Made by a program: the position numbers and the translations under genes. From positions 154,126,875-154,190,874 of the forward strand of contig CP136062.1 in assembly GCA_032622095.1 (NCBI GenBank): a stretch of DNA of 64,000 nucleotides, given 5' to 3'. Source of the stretch: Siphonodentalium dalli. Taxonomy: Eukaryota > Mollusca > Scaphopoda > Gadilida > Siphonodentaliidae. The notes below the pieces were generated by a model. That model worked only from the letters and a program-made list of their open reading frames with translations, did not search any database and was not told where the DNA came from. Every line of letters begins with the position of its first letter. The first letter of the stretch is position 1. Of this stretch, positions 24,343 to 36,367 are shown piece by piece.

Positions 24343-24949
24343 ACAGGGCATAACTGTAACCATCACAATGTGGTCAATGAACCGGTTCCAATGATATCCA
24401 TATTTGTATGGTGTTATTGAGACAGACCGAAGATATTTTAGGCTGTTGAAGCTTTTTATGGACGTTTTTGGCCGGTTTGTTGGGTAAAGGGTTAACTGGT
24501 TTTTCGGTTGTTTATGTCTACCTTTCTCTATTTCTAAATTGTGATTACTAATACGAAGTCTTGTAAACATTTCTCGCGCTTCGTGGCATCGTGTATGTTC
24601 GAGGAAAGGCTCAATTATATACTTATACATACAGGAGCTTGAGACGATTTTTGAGTATCGTATATATCGCGCATAAATTTCTCGATATGTCTTGATTTCA
24701 AACCAATCGCATCATTGGTTATTGGGGAACCGACCTAGCTCGACTCTAGTCTGGTTTATAGCTAATATTCGTGTACAGAATTTCAGGTGTGCTTGTTCAC
24801 ATGGGTTATTATATCGATACAACGAAAATGTAGATCGGTTGACCATATAACAGAATGGGTTTAATAAGTGTATCGAATAACTTATTTTGTACTTATATAG
24901 AGTTAAGTTTATCCGTGACTTTATTGAAATTGTTAAGAAATACATAGCT

Positions 24950-25700
24950 TTGATTGCTTTTGAACTTCATGTTTTCCTGTGTTTTTTTTATCCTCCCACC
25001 AGAACTTAATGCAACACCTAAGTATTTATACTCGTCTGCCGAATTTCGAATTGTATATCGCCAATATGGTATAAAGTAACTGTTTTAACTTTATGTTGTC
25101 GAAAGGTCGTGCATTTTGTTTTTTTCAGCATTTATTTGAAGATGGTTATTTATTGCATATTCTTCTAATTGTTTAATACATGTTTGTAAACCACTTGGTT
25201 ATTCCGAGCAGATTACCAGATCATCTACAAAAAGGAGATGATTTAGTGAGCGTCCATTCACATGGACAGGTTCACAGAATTAGTCAAAAATGTAACTAAA
25301 GTCATCTTTGAAAACTTTGAATAATGACGGGGCCAAGGAAAATCCTTGTCTAACACATGTAGTCGATAAAATTGAGGGACCAATGCCGGCGGACTTTTGA
25401 CTTAATAATAAATGGAGGCGTATAACGTTGCTTCGTTATAATTGCTTTTTGAATTCAAATTGAGTATCACTTATGAGACCATTGTCTTCCAAATTGGCAT
25501 TATAAGACCTTATCTAAAATTGTGTCAACATTGCTACTAAGAGCAATTGTACTATAATTAGTTGGGGCACGCCTGTCACATTTTTTGTGCAGTGTTTTTA
25601 TTTGTGATTCTCTCCATGATCTGGGATAGTGCCCTGATTCGAAAATATGATTGATAAGCTTTGTAACGTCATCAATAATAAGTGGGACACTTGCCTGCTA
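24950..25700 (-). pseudogene. LINE reverse transcriptase core remnant
   Basis: - strand blocks: 'IFESGHYPRSWRESQIKTLH' and 'KKCDR' (near 25650-25570, RT motif 0-1 region), an 'QGFSLAPSLFKVF' block (near 25355-25315, motif 4) and 'HLLFVDDLVICSE' (near 25250-25205), which holds the catalytic DD as F-V-D-D. Several stops and frame changes separate the blocks. Clade not assigned; a CR1/L2/Jockey-like relative is plausible. Confidence 0.8.
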
Positions 25701-25829
25701 TAATTCATTCGAAATGTTGTCTGATCTTATTTTTTAGCTATTTTAAAGCATTTAATATTTCTGTGGACGCCATGGGTTTGTCGATGAGAAACAATTTCAC
25801 GTTTTGTGGTGGTAATACTTCATTTGGTG

Positions 25830-26520
25830 GACTATTTACCCTTGGACACAGTAACTGAAAAATTCAACAGTTTCATCCGGATATTTGTTTGATCTATATT
25901 GATTAATTTTATTTTGAATAATATTTTTTTGAGAGAAGGCTGTCTTCGCCACAGGACCATTCGTTGTAACGTTGGACTCTTTGTAAATATATATTTTTTT
26001 TTTACACTGAACAACTTTAATTTCAAATGTACTGAAAGTTGACAATGGTCAGAAAAGTCAGTTGGAGATTTAATACAGAAATAAGTAATATCGGATAAAT
26101 ATCGTTCATGTATCAATATATAGTCGACTGTGCTCGCGCCATCACGGTTATAATTTTAGCTGGTAAAACCTTCGAGCGAATCTCCAAACTTACTACCATT
26201 TAAAATCCGTAATCCAGTCGATTTACACATCGAACGTAAACTTTCCCCAAATGTATTGCATACTTTATCTAAGGTTGCCCTGTCCTTCATAGAGTCAAAT
26301 GTATAGTTTTCGGGAAGAGAAATATAATTGTCCTCATCGTATGCAACACAGTCTGGCCTCCCATTCGTTTTCCAGTAACTTGAATTTCGAGGCGGTATAT
26401 ATACTGATATAGACATAATGCCATCAAATTCTACACTTAGTGCGAATCTTGCGCGTGATTTATTCCTTTGATGAGAATATCTGATATTTAACACGGCAGA
26501 AAAATGCGACATCACCTCTT
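25830..26520 (-). pseudogene. LINE endonuclease (EEP-type) domain remnant
   Basis: The open stretch 26515-26156 ends with 'LRILNGSKFGDSLEGFTS'. After one stop the same frame continues with 'NRDGASTVDYILIHERYL' and then 'SPTDFSDHCQLSVHL' near 26050. The N-G-x-x-G-D, S-x-V-D-Y and terminal S-D-H-x-x-L elements are the conserved end of the endonuclease/exonuclease/phosphatase fold that nicks target DNA in non-LTR elements. The SDH His is present. An in-frame TAA (near 26155) and later shifts make it non-functional. Confidence 0.8.
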
Positions 26521-26650
26521 ATAGTTTTACCTATAGGGTGAATACACACATGCATGTAATCTCTGTAATTATCGTGTATTTGGCGTTTTACATGGATCAT
26601 ACAGACAATGTAATATGTGTCCACTGACAACCCAGTCATTGACCGCACCG

Positions 26651-27984
26651 AGTTCTAGTTCCAATTAAGTCGGAATGTAGAGAAGCAGCTATCTTGGACC
26701 GAGTTGCCAGGCCACTTAAAATAATTGTTCGTGGGATAACCCATATGGTGGACGTTCTATTTAAATAGTTACCAGTCCTCTCTTGATTTTATAGCAGTGG
26801 TGGATCAGGATTTCCCAGACTTGGGGCTATATATGATCCCCGACTTGGGGCTATATATGATCCAGAAAGCTACCAGGCGGGTGTGGCTAACTCTGAGCTA
26901 TTTAAGTAAAACATATTATATTGTACCTTCTTGCCCAGATTATTCCGACCTATTATTCAACTAAGTCCCTTAGCGATTTGAAGCTTTCGAGACCCACGTC
27001 AAACAAGCATCATGTTCGAAAATGTTCTATATCAAGCCTGTATATGACAGATGTGTCGCTTCTGGTGTTCGTGCATTAATAAAATGCCAGATATCACACA
27101 GACTTGACTAATTTCCGCATCTAGACAAGCTTAGAATTGAAATAATCGATCATCTTAGATGAGATTTTGAAACATAAAACATTTCTCCGTTAGCTTGTTG
27201 TCAAAACGTATTGAATTCAGCCTATACGGTGTTTATAATTATGCACAGGTCTATGTAAATTGTGTAGCGACACTCAATTATATTGTAACACAATAGCGAG
27301 TTTGCGATTTCAAACGGGTACGGGTACCGGTACGAGTACTGGTAGCTACCCGTACCGGTACACGTTTTGAAATCGCAAACTGTTTTACGGGTAGAATTAA
27401 GCATATCGACGGGTAGTGTATGGTGAGCCAATTGCAGCACAATATATATGATGTAGAGAAATTGTTATCCGCTTCGCTTTCTTGGCCGACGTTATACTTG
27501 TTGTTATGGTTATATGATGGACATCTGCGTGGATAATGGATTGCATTAACCAGGGACGAGGCGAAAGTGGAAGGGGTTGGCGTCTTTCTTTGACTTATTT
27601 TGGTAACATTTTCAATAATTAGCTTTCATAAGTAATTTCCCAGACCGTTCGAGTGTCGTCTAGAACAGATGGAATTTCTGACTGAGAAAATATGTTATGA
27701 TAGCACAAATATACAATTACACTAATTCAATAATCCAACCATTATTCGGTGTAAAATGTGTTGGTTTAGACCCAGGGTCCAAGAATGTCCTACATGCATG
27801 CACTTTTAGTCAGATATAAGACCGAAATTGCCCCTTATATTAGTTGGGGAATATTTAGTCATATAACTGGTAATGGGTTGGAATCTTTCGAAGGGTCGGG
27901 CAAGGGAATATTCATCCCAAGAACTTGGATATTTGTCTGGGTCTAAACCCGGATGTAGGTAGTACAAGAGCTACACTGGGCGTG
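26651..27984. other. No gene seen outside the hairpin
   Basis: Includes a small direct duplication at 26815-26873 ('acttggggctatatatgatc' twice). No supported coding. Confidence 0.4.
27296..27383. repeat. Hairpin with cggtacc core
   Basis: 'cagtttgcgatttcaaaacg' (complement strand) pairs with 'gagtttgcgatttcaaacgg'. The centre is rich in 'gtaccggtac'. A partial relative occurs at 29905-29955 ('ctaccggtacccgtacccg', 'atcgcaaactcgc'). Confidence 0.8.
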
Positions 27985-28372
27985 CAAAATACCCCCTCTC
28001 TTGGGTCGGCGGAAACTGGTAAAAAAGGGGCATAACTCTGGTAAAAATTGGCGGACGGAACTCAAATTTGAACTTGACCTGTGTTTTGGTGAGAGAAAGT
28101 AATATACCAAATTATCATTGAATCCGATAAGCTCTAGTAAAGTTATCATCCGGAAAACAAATTTCAGGGATTTTCTAAGTCAAATTACGTCAAATAAGGG
28201 GCATAACTCCGGTGAAAATTGGCGGGCAGAACCCAAATTCGAACTTGAACTTACTTTTCGGCTAATAAACCCACATACCAAATTTTATTTCACTCTAACT
28301 AAAGTTATCATCCGGAAACCAGGTTAACGGACGGACGCCCGGACGGACAGACCAATACTATAATGCGGCCGT
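27985..28372. repeat. 2x mollusc-type tandem repeat, ~165-bp unit
   Basis: Two units with 'ggggcataactc.ggt.aaa', 'attggcgg.c.gaac', 'aagttatcatccggaaa', ending in 'acggacgcccggacggac'. The 69-codon open frame across it is a by-product. Confidence 0.75.
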
Positions 28373-28929
28373 TTTTTTCAAACGGGCGTATAAAAATCAA
28401 ACTTGTTAAATATAAAGGGTGTTTAATGGTACACTATTCATTATATGGTTCGAATAAAGAGCGTTTGCTTCACGTCTATGCGAAACAAAGAAAACAGCTA
28501 AAAGTCGATCTGATGACGGTAAGATTGTGCCGACTATGAGGTGTGTATATCAGTATTTGGTGTCACTATCGGCCACTACAATATACAACAGTCTTGGGGT
28601 TCAAATGCGCCATGTCCGTTCAAAAGTCAAATATCTATATTAAAATGAGAAATCAGTCACCACCACATAAGGTACAATAACTGAACGGTTGTATTCAATC
28701 GTGTAACACATTCACGGTGTACTTATGCACAAAGGGTCGATAGGGGACGTGGCGAGAGGGTGGGGTGTATCACCCCAACTTTTGTCAACAGTTGGATATT
28801 GCATATACCTAACACACCAAAACATACGTTCAAATTATTCTGTCATTCAGTTTGATTTTCCAAAAATGTATTAGTGCGGATTTTTTTTTATAGTTTTAGA
28901 CCAACATTTGCAAATATTCCTACTTTTGG
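28373..28929. other. No gene seen
   Basis: Nothing recognisable. Confidence 0.4.
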
Positions 28930-29250
28930 TAGAAAAACATTCGGGCTATATGGTCAACAGCAGGTTGGAAATATCCAACAAATGTAAAGCTTGAGGAAAG
29001 TCAATAATTTATAAATTTTCATGTTCAGATTTCAAAACGTTCTCACACCAGACCGAACCATGGTCGACCCGGTATGCCCTGGTCTAACCACATTCAGTGG
29101 CTCGTCAATACTGATCATTGATTTGTGAAAAACAAATCAGGGCGTGAATTTGCCTGGTGTTAGACCACTAGATGTTATGATTTTGCAATTTCCAGGTTCA
29201 TATCTACAAAACTGTTCTCGTACTGCATGGTCGGCAAGGTGGACCCTCCC
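28930..29250 (-). repeat. Inverted copy of the 1-660 repeat family
   Basis: Shares 'ttggaaat.tccaac', 'gaccgaaccatggtcg' and 'gtgttagaccactagatgtt' with the first 600 bases, in reverse orientation. Confidence 0.65.
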
Positions 29251-29514
29251 CATCACAGGACTTCTGCAACAAGACTACTGATCCATTTAGAACAGTCCAC
29301 AATAATATTCAGGACAGTGAAGGATCAGTTGGGGGGAATCAGAGCCCAACGGCGTGCACAATTTGAATTACGCACAAACCTCTGTTTGGTGTGGTTTAAG
29401 GGGGTGTATAGTTGGGAATTTGAAGGTGGACACACCTTCTCAACGCGGAGACCCCCTATAATTACGTCCCTGTGTCGAGACTGCGTATAGCACCGCCAAC
29501 TCACTCTCTTAATC

Positions 29515-29582
29515 ATAACATGTCGAGAATCCCGGGGTTAGCCCCCCCCCCCCCAAATCACATTCCCAAAAAATAACATGTC
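29515..29582 (+). mobile_element. Mini-retroposon with 10-bp target duplication
   Basis: The direct repeat ATAACATGTC (29515-29524 and 29573-29582) flanks a 48-bp insert with 'gagaatcccggggttagccc', a poly-C run, 'aaatcac' and an A-rich end. The insert resembles those at 40330-40409 and 44715-44784. Confidence 0.65.
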
Positions 29583-30339
29583 ATTACTTGAGTGAAGACA
29601 GTTGTCAGTAAACAAATCGGCGTTCCATAGTTATCTTAGTGTTAGAAGCCGCCTCGATACTTTGAACATAAAACATGGCTTAAACGACAAATGTATCAAT
29701 GAGATTTGGCAATTAAATCGTGCAATAAATAGATTAATGCATAGCTGACTGTTATTTCGTAGAACTAATGTACTTTTGAGTGAGAAAACTTTAGCGAAAG
29801 ACTACCAGTCAATGGGATACATCTACCCGTTCCAAATCCCTATCGCTTTATGTGCTGAATTCAAAGTACGCAAATGACCGTGACGATTTTCACCGATCTA
29901 CCTGGATCTACCGGTACCCGTACCCGTCCGACGGGTATCGCAAACTCGCTAATATCAACATGTATATGGGAATGACACCTGAACACAAGGCCAATCTGAA
30001 CCTATATTGGACGTAACTTGTTGCATATCGGATATAATTAAATTTATTTATGAATTTCAATGATCTTTCAAGTGTCTGATCATAGTCCTCCAATGTTTTA
30101 AAATAGTTTGTGCGTTTATTAACTTGGAAAGCAGAAAGTCCTAATTTTTGAGTGGCTGGTGAAACTTCCTTTTCCGACTTCACCAAATATAAACAAATCA
30201 GCTTTTCAAATTATCCCGAAATTTCTTTGTTATAAACGAAATTTTAGAAATAAATACACGAATCACAAAGAGATGATGTTAGTTGTAACTAATAAGTAAT
30301 AACATAGTTATACCCCTGCCATTGTCAACAGATTGCCGC
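29583..30339. other. No gene seen
   Basis: Contains the 29905-29955 partial of the cggtacc hairpin. No coding support. Confidence 0.4.
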
Positions 30340-30960
30340 AAATTGTAATATATTATTATCCATCCCTTAACTAACACTATTTTTTTGAATTGGCAAAAGT
30401 CGTCACGTGATAATCCGGAAAAGTCATATTGGACTCCCGCCGAGTGTTCAATATGACTTTTTATCGGCACTCCGTGACGTCACAAAGTAACTCTGTCAAA
30501 TAAATCGGTGAAATTGTGATGCTGTGGTGGATTTAGCAGACGTTTCATTTCCGCATTGGATGTTGTTTTCACTTACGTGTTTACTGTTCCAAATCATGTT
30601 TTCTGATGATCAAAATACAGGCTTTTATAGAGTATCAAGTGCCGACAAATACCAAAAATAACCACAGAAGTTTTATTAACAAAATTTGGATAAACACACA
30701 GATGGAAAATAAAAATGTCATTTTACAATGTTGTGTATAGTATGTGTTTTCTTGAACTCGTCCAGGTTGTGGTGAAAAGTCATATTGGACTCGACACTGC
30801 GTGTCTCGTCCAATATGACTTTTTGTATAGTATGTGTTTTCTTGAACTCGTCCAGGTTGTGGTGAAAAGTCATATTGGACTCGACACTGCGTGTCTCGTC
30901 TAATATGACTTTTCATCACAACCTTGACTCGTACAAGAAAAACACATACTGTACACAACA
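30340..30960 (-). mobile_element. Foldback element, copy 1 (two terminal hairpins)
   Basis: The reverse complement matches 51705-52126 plus 52707-52815. One hairpin with 'aaaagtcatattgga' arms is at 30417-30462. The other end has a long hairpin (about 30810-30955) whose left part is tandemly duplicated: the ~90-bp stretch from 'tatagtatgtgttttcttga' to 'aatatgacttttt' occurs twice at 30735-30915. Shared interior text includes 'gcttttatagagtatcaagt' and 'gtgacgtcac'. No coding sequence. Confidence 0.8.
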
Positions 30961-31699
30961 TTGTATAATAACTTTATAATATATTCCATATATAGTTCGC
31001 GGTAAATATACATGTGACAAAATCAGACACAGTAAATTGTGTGCCAGTTGACACCAATTTTCGATATAATATAATTAATAAAGCGTGTCTTGTCGTTGAC
31101 TTTGCCAAAATAGTAGTCCTCGAGAAGTAATGTTCCACGAGCCGCACTACATGTATTTGGGCATAGTCAACTCCAAGCCATGCGTTATCCATACAGGTGC
31201 CTTCGACCCATATTTATTATGTTATACCCCATAAACTATATAAAACGAGTTTAGGAAGAGATAAACCATCTGAAACTTTTATTTTATTAAATTTATTATT
31301 AAGAAAAAAGAATAACAACGGAGGAAGAGACAAAATACACTCACACATTCACGCTCTCAATCCAAGACATGTAAGAATTTCGTTCTTCCATGCCCTGACC
31401 TACTTTCCTGTAACATGCATTTAGAAAATATATTTAAAGGTACACAATGCGTTTGGACTATTTTAACAAACACCGTTCAATTTAAAAGCAAGACGAATCA
31501 ACGATACTAGTTACTACCTTGTCATATTTTAGCCCGAAAAATGGACTTTATTTACCTACAGAAATGGAGATATAAAAAACAATGTCTTCAGAATAACTTT
31601 AAATTTCTCTTATTAAACAGTTAGGTGACCGATGGTGCATGTGTAATATTTAAGGTTTGCAGAATCAATGTTCCAAACGATATGTGATCTTTAACTGAT
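30961..31699. other. No gene seen
   Basis: AT-rich. No recognised feature. Confidence 0.4.
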
Positions 31700-32099
31700 T
31701 TAACCCTTTACCCAATAGAACGGCCCTGTGCCAATGCATTCTCTTATATATGCGAGTCGACCATAGGTCACCTCGCATATATAAGAGAATGCATTGGCTT
31801 AACACATTAAAAATTATAAAATTGTTAAAGAATGTAAGAAAAAATGGTAAAAAGTGTTAAAAAAAGATTTTTTTTAGGCCAATGCATTCTCTTATATATG
31901 CGAGGCGACCTATGGTCGACTCGCATATATAAGAGAATGCATTGGCACAGGGCATAACTGTAACCATCACAATGTGGTCAATGAGCCGGTTCCAATGATA
32001 TCCATATTTGTATGGTTTTATTGAGACAGACCCAAGATAATTTAGGCTGTTGCAGCTTTATTTGGCCGTTTTTGGCCGGTTTGTTGGGTAAAGGGTAAA
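31700..32099 (+). mobile_element. piggyBac-like MITE with paired hairpins, copy 2
   Basis: Same orientation and structure as 24082-24495: left TTAA (31700-31703) then CCCTTTACCCAATA, right TGTTGGGTAAAGGG at 32082-32095. The right target reads TAAA rather than TTAA, probably a later change. 69-nt hairpins at 31730-31798 and 31878-31946. Confidence 0.85.
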
Positions 32100-32504
32100 G
32101 TTCAGAGTTTTCAATAAACAGTATAATTAGTAAATTTAACCATATTGAGACCGTAAATATTGGTTCGACAGCAATCGGGGGAAATACACAACGCTCGCTT
32201 GAATTGCGTTTGGGACTGAAAACCAATCTGTAACTTATTGAGTCTCGGTAGTTTATTTCTAGAATGACATCTGCATGTTCTCAAAGAAAGTATCGGAGGT
32301 TGAAAAGTTTGTGATCACGTTTCCGCAACCTCCTGATAGAAGAGGCAACATGTTGCAAGCCACTATCAATAGAGTTAATCTTCTTGAATCAGCAAACTCA
32401 AATCTGGCTGCTGATTGGTGCATTATCTGTGAAAAACACTCTCTTCTTCTTCTTTCTTCTTCACATTACAGCTCGCTGTCATTTACTGACAATTATGAGC
32501 GGGT
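32100..32504. other. Unassigned; open stretch 32275-32547
   Basis: A 90-codon open frame exists, but its last third overlaps the SINE at 32505-32850 and no domain is recognised. Not called as an exon. Confidence 0.35.
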
Positions 32505-32850
32505 CCAGGTGCTGCCACGGTCGAGCAACTTTATAACCATGTGGTGACGCCAGTAGCGTTCTTTAACGTGCGCACACCGAGGCGTGTACACGGGTCAGCA
32601 GTTAATATCCGTGCCCGATCGGACAGCGTACTTCACCAACGATAACATACTTGGGCAAAATGTTGTAATGGCGGAAGTCGGCATTTTTGCATTCGGATCT
32701 TTTATCAGTGATCTCAAATGAGACTTGTCAGCCTGACAAACTTGGTATCTGACCGAGTTCTGATTTTTGTCAGAATACCCTGACCAGGTTGCGATCCCCG
32801 GTCCGCTAGCACGAGAGACCAATACGCTACCTCTCGGCTACCGACTCTGG
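32505..32850 (-). mobile_element. tRNA-derived SINE
   Basis: On the - strand the head has A-box-like 'gtagccgagaggtag' (32841-32827) and B-box-like 'ggggatcgcaacc' (32799-32787). Its T-arm can pair 'ccggg' with 'cctgg'. The body includes 'cacctcggtgtg'-type text (here plus strand 'gcacaccgaggcgtgtacac', 32572-32591) and ends at 'ggtgctgccacggtcgagca' (plus, 32509). I recognise this layout from mollusc SINEs. It is not a functional tRNA: the stems are imperfect. Confidence 0.7.
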
Positions 32851-33010
32851 CAGGGGGGGGGTCTGGAAAAAAATTGCACATATAGGGCCAGACCACGAGG
32901 GACCCACCACCCCATTTTTGCAAAAAAAATATTTTTTTCCTCCAAAATTTTGGGGACCCTCCCCCCGTTTCTCATGTTTTTATCAAAATTTCAGAGGTTT
33001 TTTTTAGCCG
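32851..33010. repeat. Dispersed repeat, related to 34325-34445
   Basis: Shares 'tttggaaaaaaatt.ca' and 'ggaccacccacc'-like text with 34325-34445. Contains homopolymer runs. Confidence 0.5.
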
Positions 33011-34756
33011 TTCTTCAATAACTGTGTTAACTGCCTTACTAATTGGTAAACACAGATCAGAAAAACGAAAAATATCCGTATTTCCATGTGTTTCCTGGTG
33101 TTTTCAGTATCTAACAACAATATTAATTAAGCATTGTGTATATAGGTACACTATATGTCACAAATTGCCCTAGACCCCATTATAGCCTTAATATATCGAG
33201 TGTGTTGTGTCTGACAGAGAACACTGGCCAGTGTAAATAGTGGTAAACAGGTCAGGGTTCCACAATTATATGTGCATGATCAAATAACTCTTTAGTCTTA
33301 TCCAATGGGATGGGGTGGGGAGGGGAATTGTTTTTTGGTTAGGTATACACATAGATATATGGTTATTATACTGCCCGATATTAATCGGCGGGTATATAGT
33401 TGACGTCTCGAGCCGTCTGTCCGTACAAACATATTTGATGCCCAATGACCAGAAATGGGGGACAAATATGCATAATATCGCGGGTTGTGACCACCAATGC
33501 CTACCAGAGTTATGGGCCCTGTTCGTCTTTATGAAATTCAGTCCATACAAAGATTTTGCAATATAAGTTAAGTGTCGGTTGTCAAATTTTGATGTGGTTT
33601 GGTATGGTGATAGACCAGAATGAAGAATTGAATGTCATTTCTCAATGCATCTGAATGCATCACATTATTTCAGTTCATCTGTTTGTAAGTGATAACAGTA
33701 TACAATTAGTATTTTCGTCTTGTTGAGCAGTTAAGCTCCCAGATGAAGTTCGGAAATTCAATGAGAATAGCGTCACCTTCATTTGGGATTGTCTGAGCAG
33801 TAAACAGTAATGTCATTCATCATAACCAATTTAGTTTTATTTGGATAATTGTTGCAAATTAACATTACTAGCAATCATTCAAGATGAGAAATAACCAGAA
33901 GAAATTAATTTGATTACATGCCAGAACAAGACAGTATTTCAGACATTAGAAATTTATGAGATACCCTTTTCAATTTCATGTTATGCAACAATCAGGTTAA
34001 TGATATCTACTAGTAGTCATCATTGAGTATTCACCATGTAGTATCCAATTTGTGATAAGAGTTTTTTTGTTTTATTACTTTTATTCAGAGAATACAACTG
34101 GATAATATATTAATTTTGTTACTAAATATTTCTTCCGTTGGTCATAAGTTTCCTGAACGTTAATACGGTGGTCCACTGTGAAGTGGTCCGGGATACTGTG
34201 AAATCCAGAATGTTGCTAAATCTGAGGCTAAAGAGTCACTTTAACTGCCTATATAGCCCTATACCAACAAGCATGGTACTAACATGCTTACAAACAACAT
34301 TACATGGTCAGTACTTGTAAATTGTTTGAAAAAAACCCATTTTGGAAAAAAATTACAAGCACCATTTTTTCCGCCTCTGGACCACCCACCCACCCCGGCC
34401 CTATATACGGACCGGGAGTCACAGAAATTCCAATGCGGACATTGGGTACCCTTGTACTCCAAGTCATGGACCAGTTAACATATATGACCTCAATACCATA
34501 AAGAAACCGCTAAATGTCTACATTATCATAACATCGACGCCCTCTGCGTGACATTATAGATCGTTTCTTTTCTTTTGAACAACGGTTTTAATGGACCACA
34601 GTATGATCATAGCGATCTTAAATTGCCTTGATTGCGTTTAATGTACGGAAAGAAGCACACCGGTGGCCGGAACATGGTCGGTCAGAGGACAAAAGGCAAG
34701 TTCAATATGCTGACGCGTCTCAAGACACAATGCATCAACAAATAAGATGTTCTTAT
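33011..34756. other. No gene seen
   Basis: Open frames around 34259-34551 come from the C-rich dispersed repeat (34325-34445). Nothing else is recognised. Confidence 0.4.
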
Positions 34757-35159
34757 AGGTATACAAGTGCATGCACGAGAGGTGAAAGACTCTCCCACAT
34801 TGACTTGTCGTTAAAATATAAGTTTGACAAATTTTAATTAAAATTTGAAAAAAGAGCTCGCCACTTTACCGAGTCACGACACACATCTCTTTGGATATAA
34901 ATATGTCATTGCATAATTTTCGTCTTTTTTTTTATGTAATTTTTTTTAGATTTCACGAAATTGAAAACTGATAAACCAAAACAAGATTGTAAATTTAATA
35001 ATAATGCTGGTTTGGAATTGATATTGCAACCGATTTTGTCATATTATATTTGAATTTGATTAGCATGAATTTTGGGTAAATAATTTATTAAGAATTCGAA
35101 ACTGGTGTCCATGGAATGATACATGATGAATGAGTTTCCCTTTATTATATAATAGCCAG

Positions 35160-35345
35160 GTTTAGTCACACGTATATACGCGTGTGTGTAAGTTATAACG
35201 TGTGTTACTATGCTATTGTTTAGCCACACGTAAATACACGTGCGTGTAAGTTATAACATGTGTTACTATGCTATTGTTTAGATACACGTACATATATACG
35301 CCTGTTTGTAAGTTATAACGTGTGTTACTATGCTATTGCTATGGG
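35160..35345. repeat. Minisatellite, 3 units of ~61 bp
   Basis: 'agttataacgtgtgttacta' plus 'tgctattgtttag.cacacg' is repeated three times. The paralogous position in copy B (55483-55540) has a single unit. Confidence 0.85.
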
Positions 35346-35948
35346 AATGCATTGGCAGGAACGGTCACGATTTTACGCGGCCAAACTTGCACTTATCGAT
35401 GTCGGCCCAATGGTAGGTAAACGTGTACACAATGGTCGAGTGACGAGGACAGCCTAACAGACTGTGGCCACCGATACACTAAATAAGGAATAACTTAATC
35501 CGCTACCCAATTTAAAATATCAGACTATTTCGCGTAGAAGATAATTTCCAATCAGCTGTGAGTTATATGCTGTCGATTACCCGAATTTTCGTTGGCAGTA
35601 TAGCTGCACGCGATATATGCATAACGGAATCCCGCTATTGCCTGAAGCTTGTTCACACACCTGTATCTATCGTGCAGTGATCGATTTAGGGTTATATCCC
35701 CGTTTGTGTTCGCTGGCACACAGCGAGACAGACTATTCACATCCACGCGTTGTATTAATTATATTGGTTTACACACTTTCTCGCTCGTTTCCGCTTGAGT
35801 TGACCTTTACACAATTATACCATATTGATAAATCGACTGGCTCGCTGTGTGACAGTCAAAACAAAACGACAATGTGACCCTAATTCGGTTCCTAAACGAA
35901 AGACAGTGTAGCAAGTTTAGCCTTGAAATAGTGCGTCTGTCGTTTGCA

Positions 35949-36040
35949 GAATGAAGTCATCAGACGGTGAATTTAGTGACGCTATCCCGCACAACGGGCT
36001 ACTGTCACTAAATTCACCCTGTGTGGACCTCATTCTGCTT
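35949..36040. repeat. Hairpin, 'ggtgaatttagtgacgctat' family
   Basis: 'agaatgaagtc' with 'ggtgaatttagtgac' pairs with 'gtcactaaattcaccc' and 'gacctcattct' around the centre 'cccgcacaacggg'. Homologous hairpins are at 36253-36367, 55768-55858 and 56048-56138. Confidence 0.85.
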
Positions 36041-36252
36041 AGGCGTCATCTTCTGGGAAGTATTTATAGTCTCAAATCAACATTGTTTTTGTTACTTTTT
36101 TCCCCTTCTTCCCTTCTATTCAGTTTCTATATCCCCCAGTTTTCTGAAGATAGAATACATAACCGAGGTGATTAATGGGTGAACATCACCAACTTCAACT
36201 GGGAAACTTCAATCTGGTTCTAGCTCCCCCATAACAGTTGAGGTCTAATCAG

Positions 36253-36367
36253 AATGAGGTCCCCAGAGGGTGTAGTTGATGACGCTATAGCCCACCGTGT
36301 TGGATAGCGTCACCAAATTTTCCATCGGGGTGGGGGGGGGGGGGGGGGGGGGCGAGCCTCATTCTGC
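36253..36367. repeat. Hairpin of the same family with a long poly-G run
   Basis: 'agaatgaggtcc' pairs with 'gagcctcattct', and 'tgacgctata' with 'tagcgtca'. A poly-G tract of more than 20 bases (about 36331-36352) has expanded in the right arm. Confidence 0.75.

Larger units (their letters stand above)
24082..24495 (+). mobile_element. piggyBac-like MITE with paired hairpins, copy 1
   Basis: Flanked by TTAA at 24082-24085 and 24492-24495. The TIRs are CCCTTTACCCAACA and its complement. CCCTTT-type ends with TTAA duplication are typical of piggyBac-group elements (family knowledge). It carries two 69-nt hairpins (24112-24180 and 24274-24342) in opposite orientation around an AT-rich spacer. 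The right side has a 'ggtcaatgaaccggttcc' to 'gccggtttgttggg' segment. No coding sequence. Confidence 0.85.
23880..24640 (-). pseudogene. LINE C-terminal region, split by a TTAA element
   Basis: To the right of the insertion the frame reads 'EAREMFTRLRISNHNLEIEK' and 'GRHKQPKN'. To the left it reads 'CTLCDQARVETVYHFVIES' and 'LRARLFRHIP'. This is the usual post-RT block R-x-x-N-H-x-L-E-x-x-x-G-R followed by a C-x2-C...H zinc-knuckle-like motif. The expected final Cys is not visible. The flanks of the insertion differ by one in frame, so the LINE had probably decayed before or after the hit. Confidence 0.75.
23640..26650 (-). mobile_element. LINE retrotransposon, decayed, ~3 kb
   Basis: From right to left on the - strand: endonuclease (26520-25830), reverse transcriptase (25700-24950) and C-terminal region with a zinc-knuckle-like block (24640-23880). 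A 3' UTR then ends in a 'gaatagaatagaagag' simple tail near 23640. Stops and frameshifts occur throughout. A TTAA element at 24082-24495 splits the C-terminal region. A second fragment of the same coding block ('GRHKQPKN') lies just outside the tail at 23581-23625, so at least two copies landed here. Confidence 0.8.

Noticed and set aside
32275-32547. 90-codon open frame, possible intron exon
   Set aside because: Its end runs into the SINE body, there are no matching phase-1 splice borders, and no domain is recognised.
32760-32845. tRNA gene on the - strand
   Set aside because: The A/B boxes are recognisable but the stems are imperfect and the sequence continues into a SINE body, so it is a tRNA-derived SINE head.
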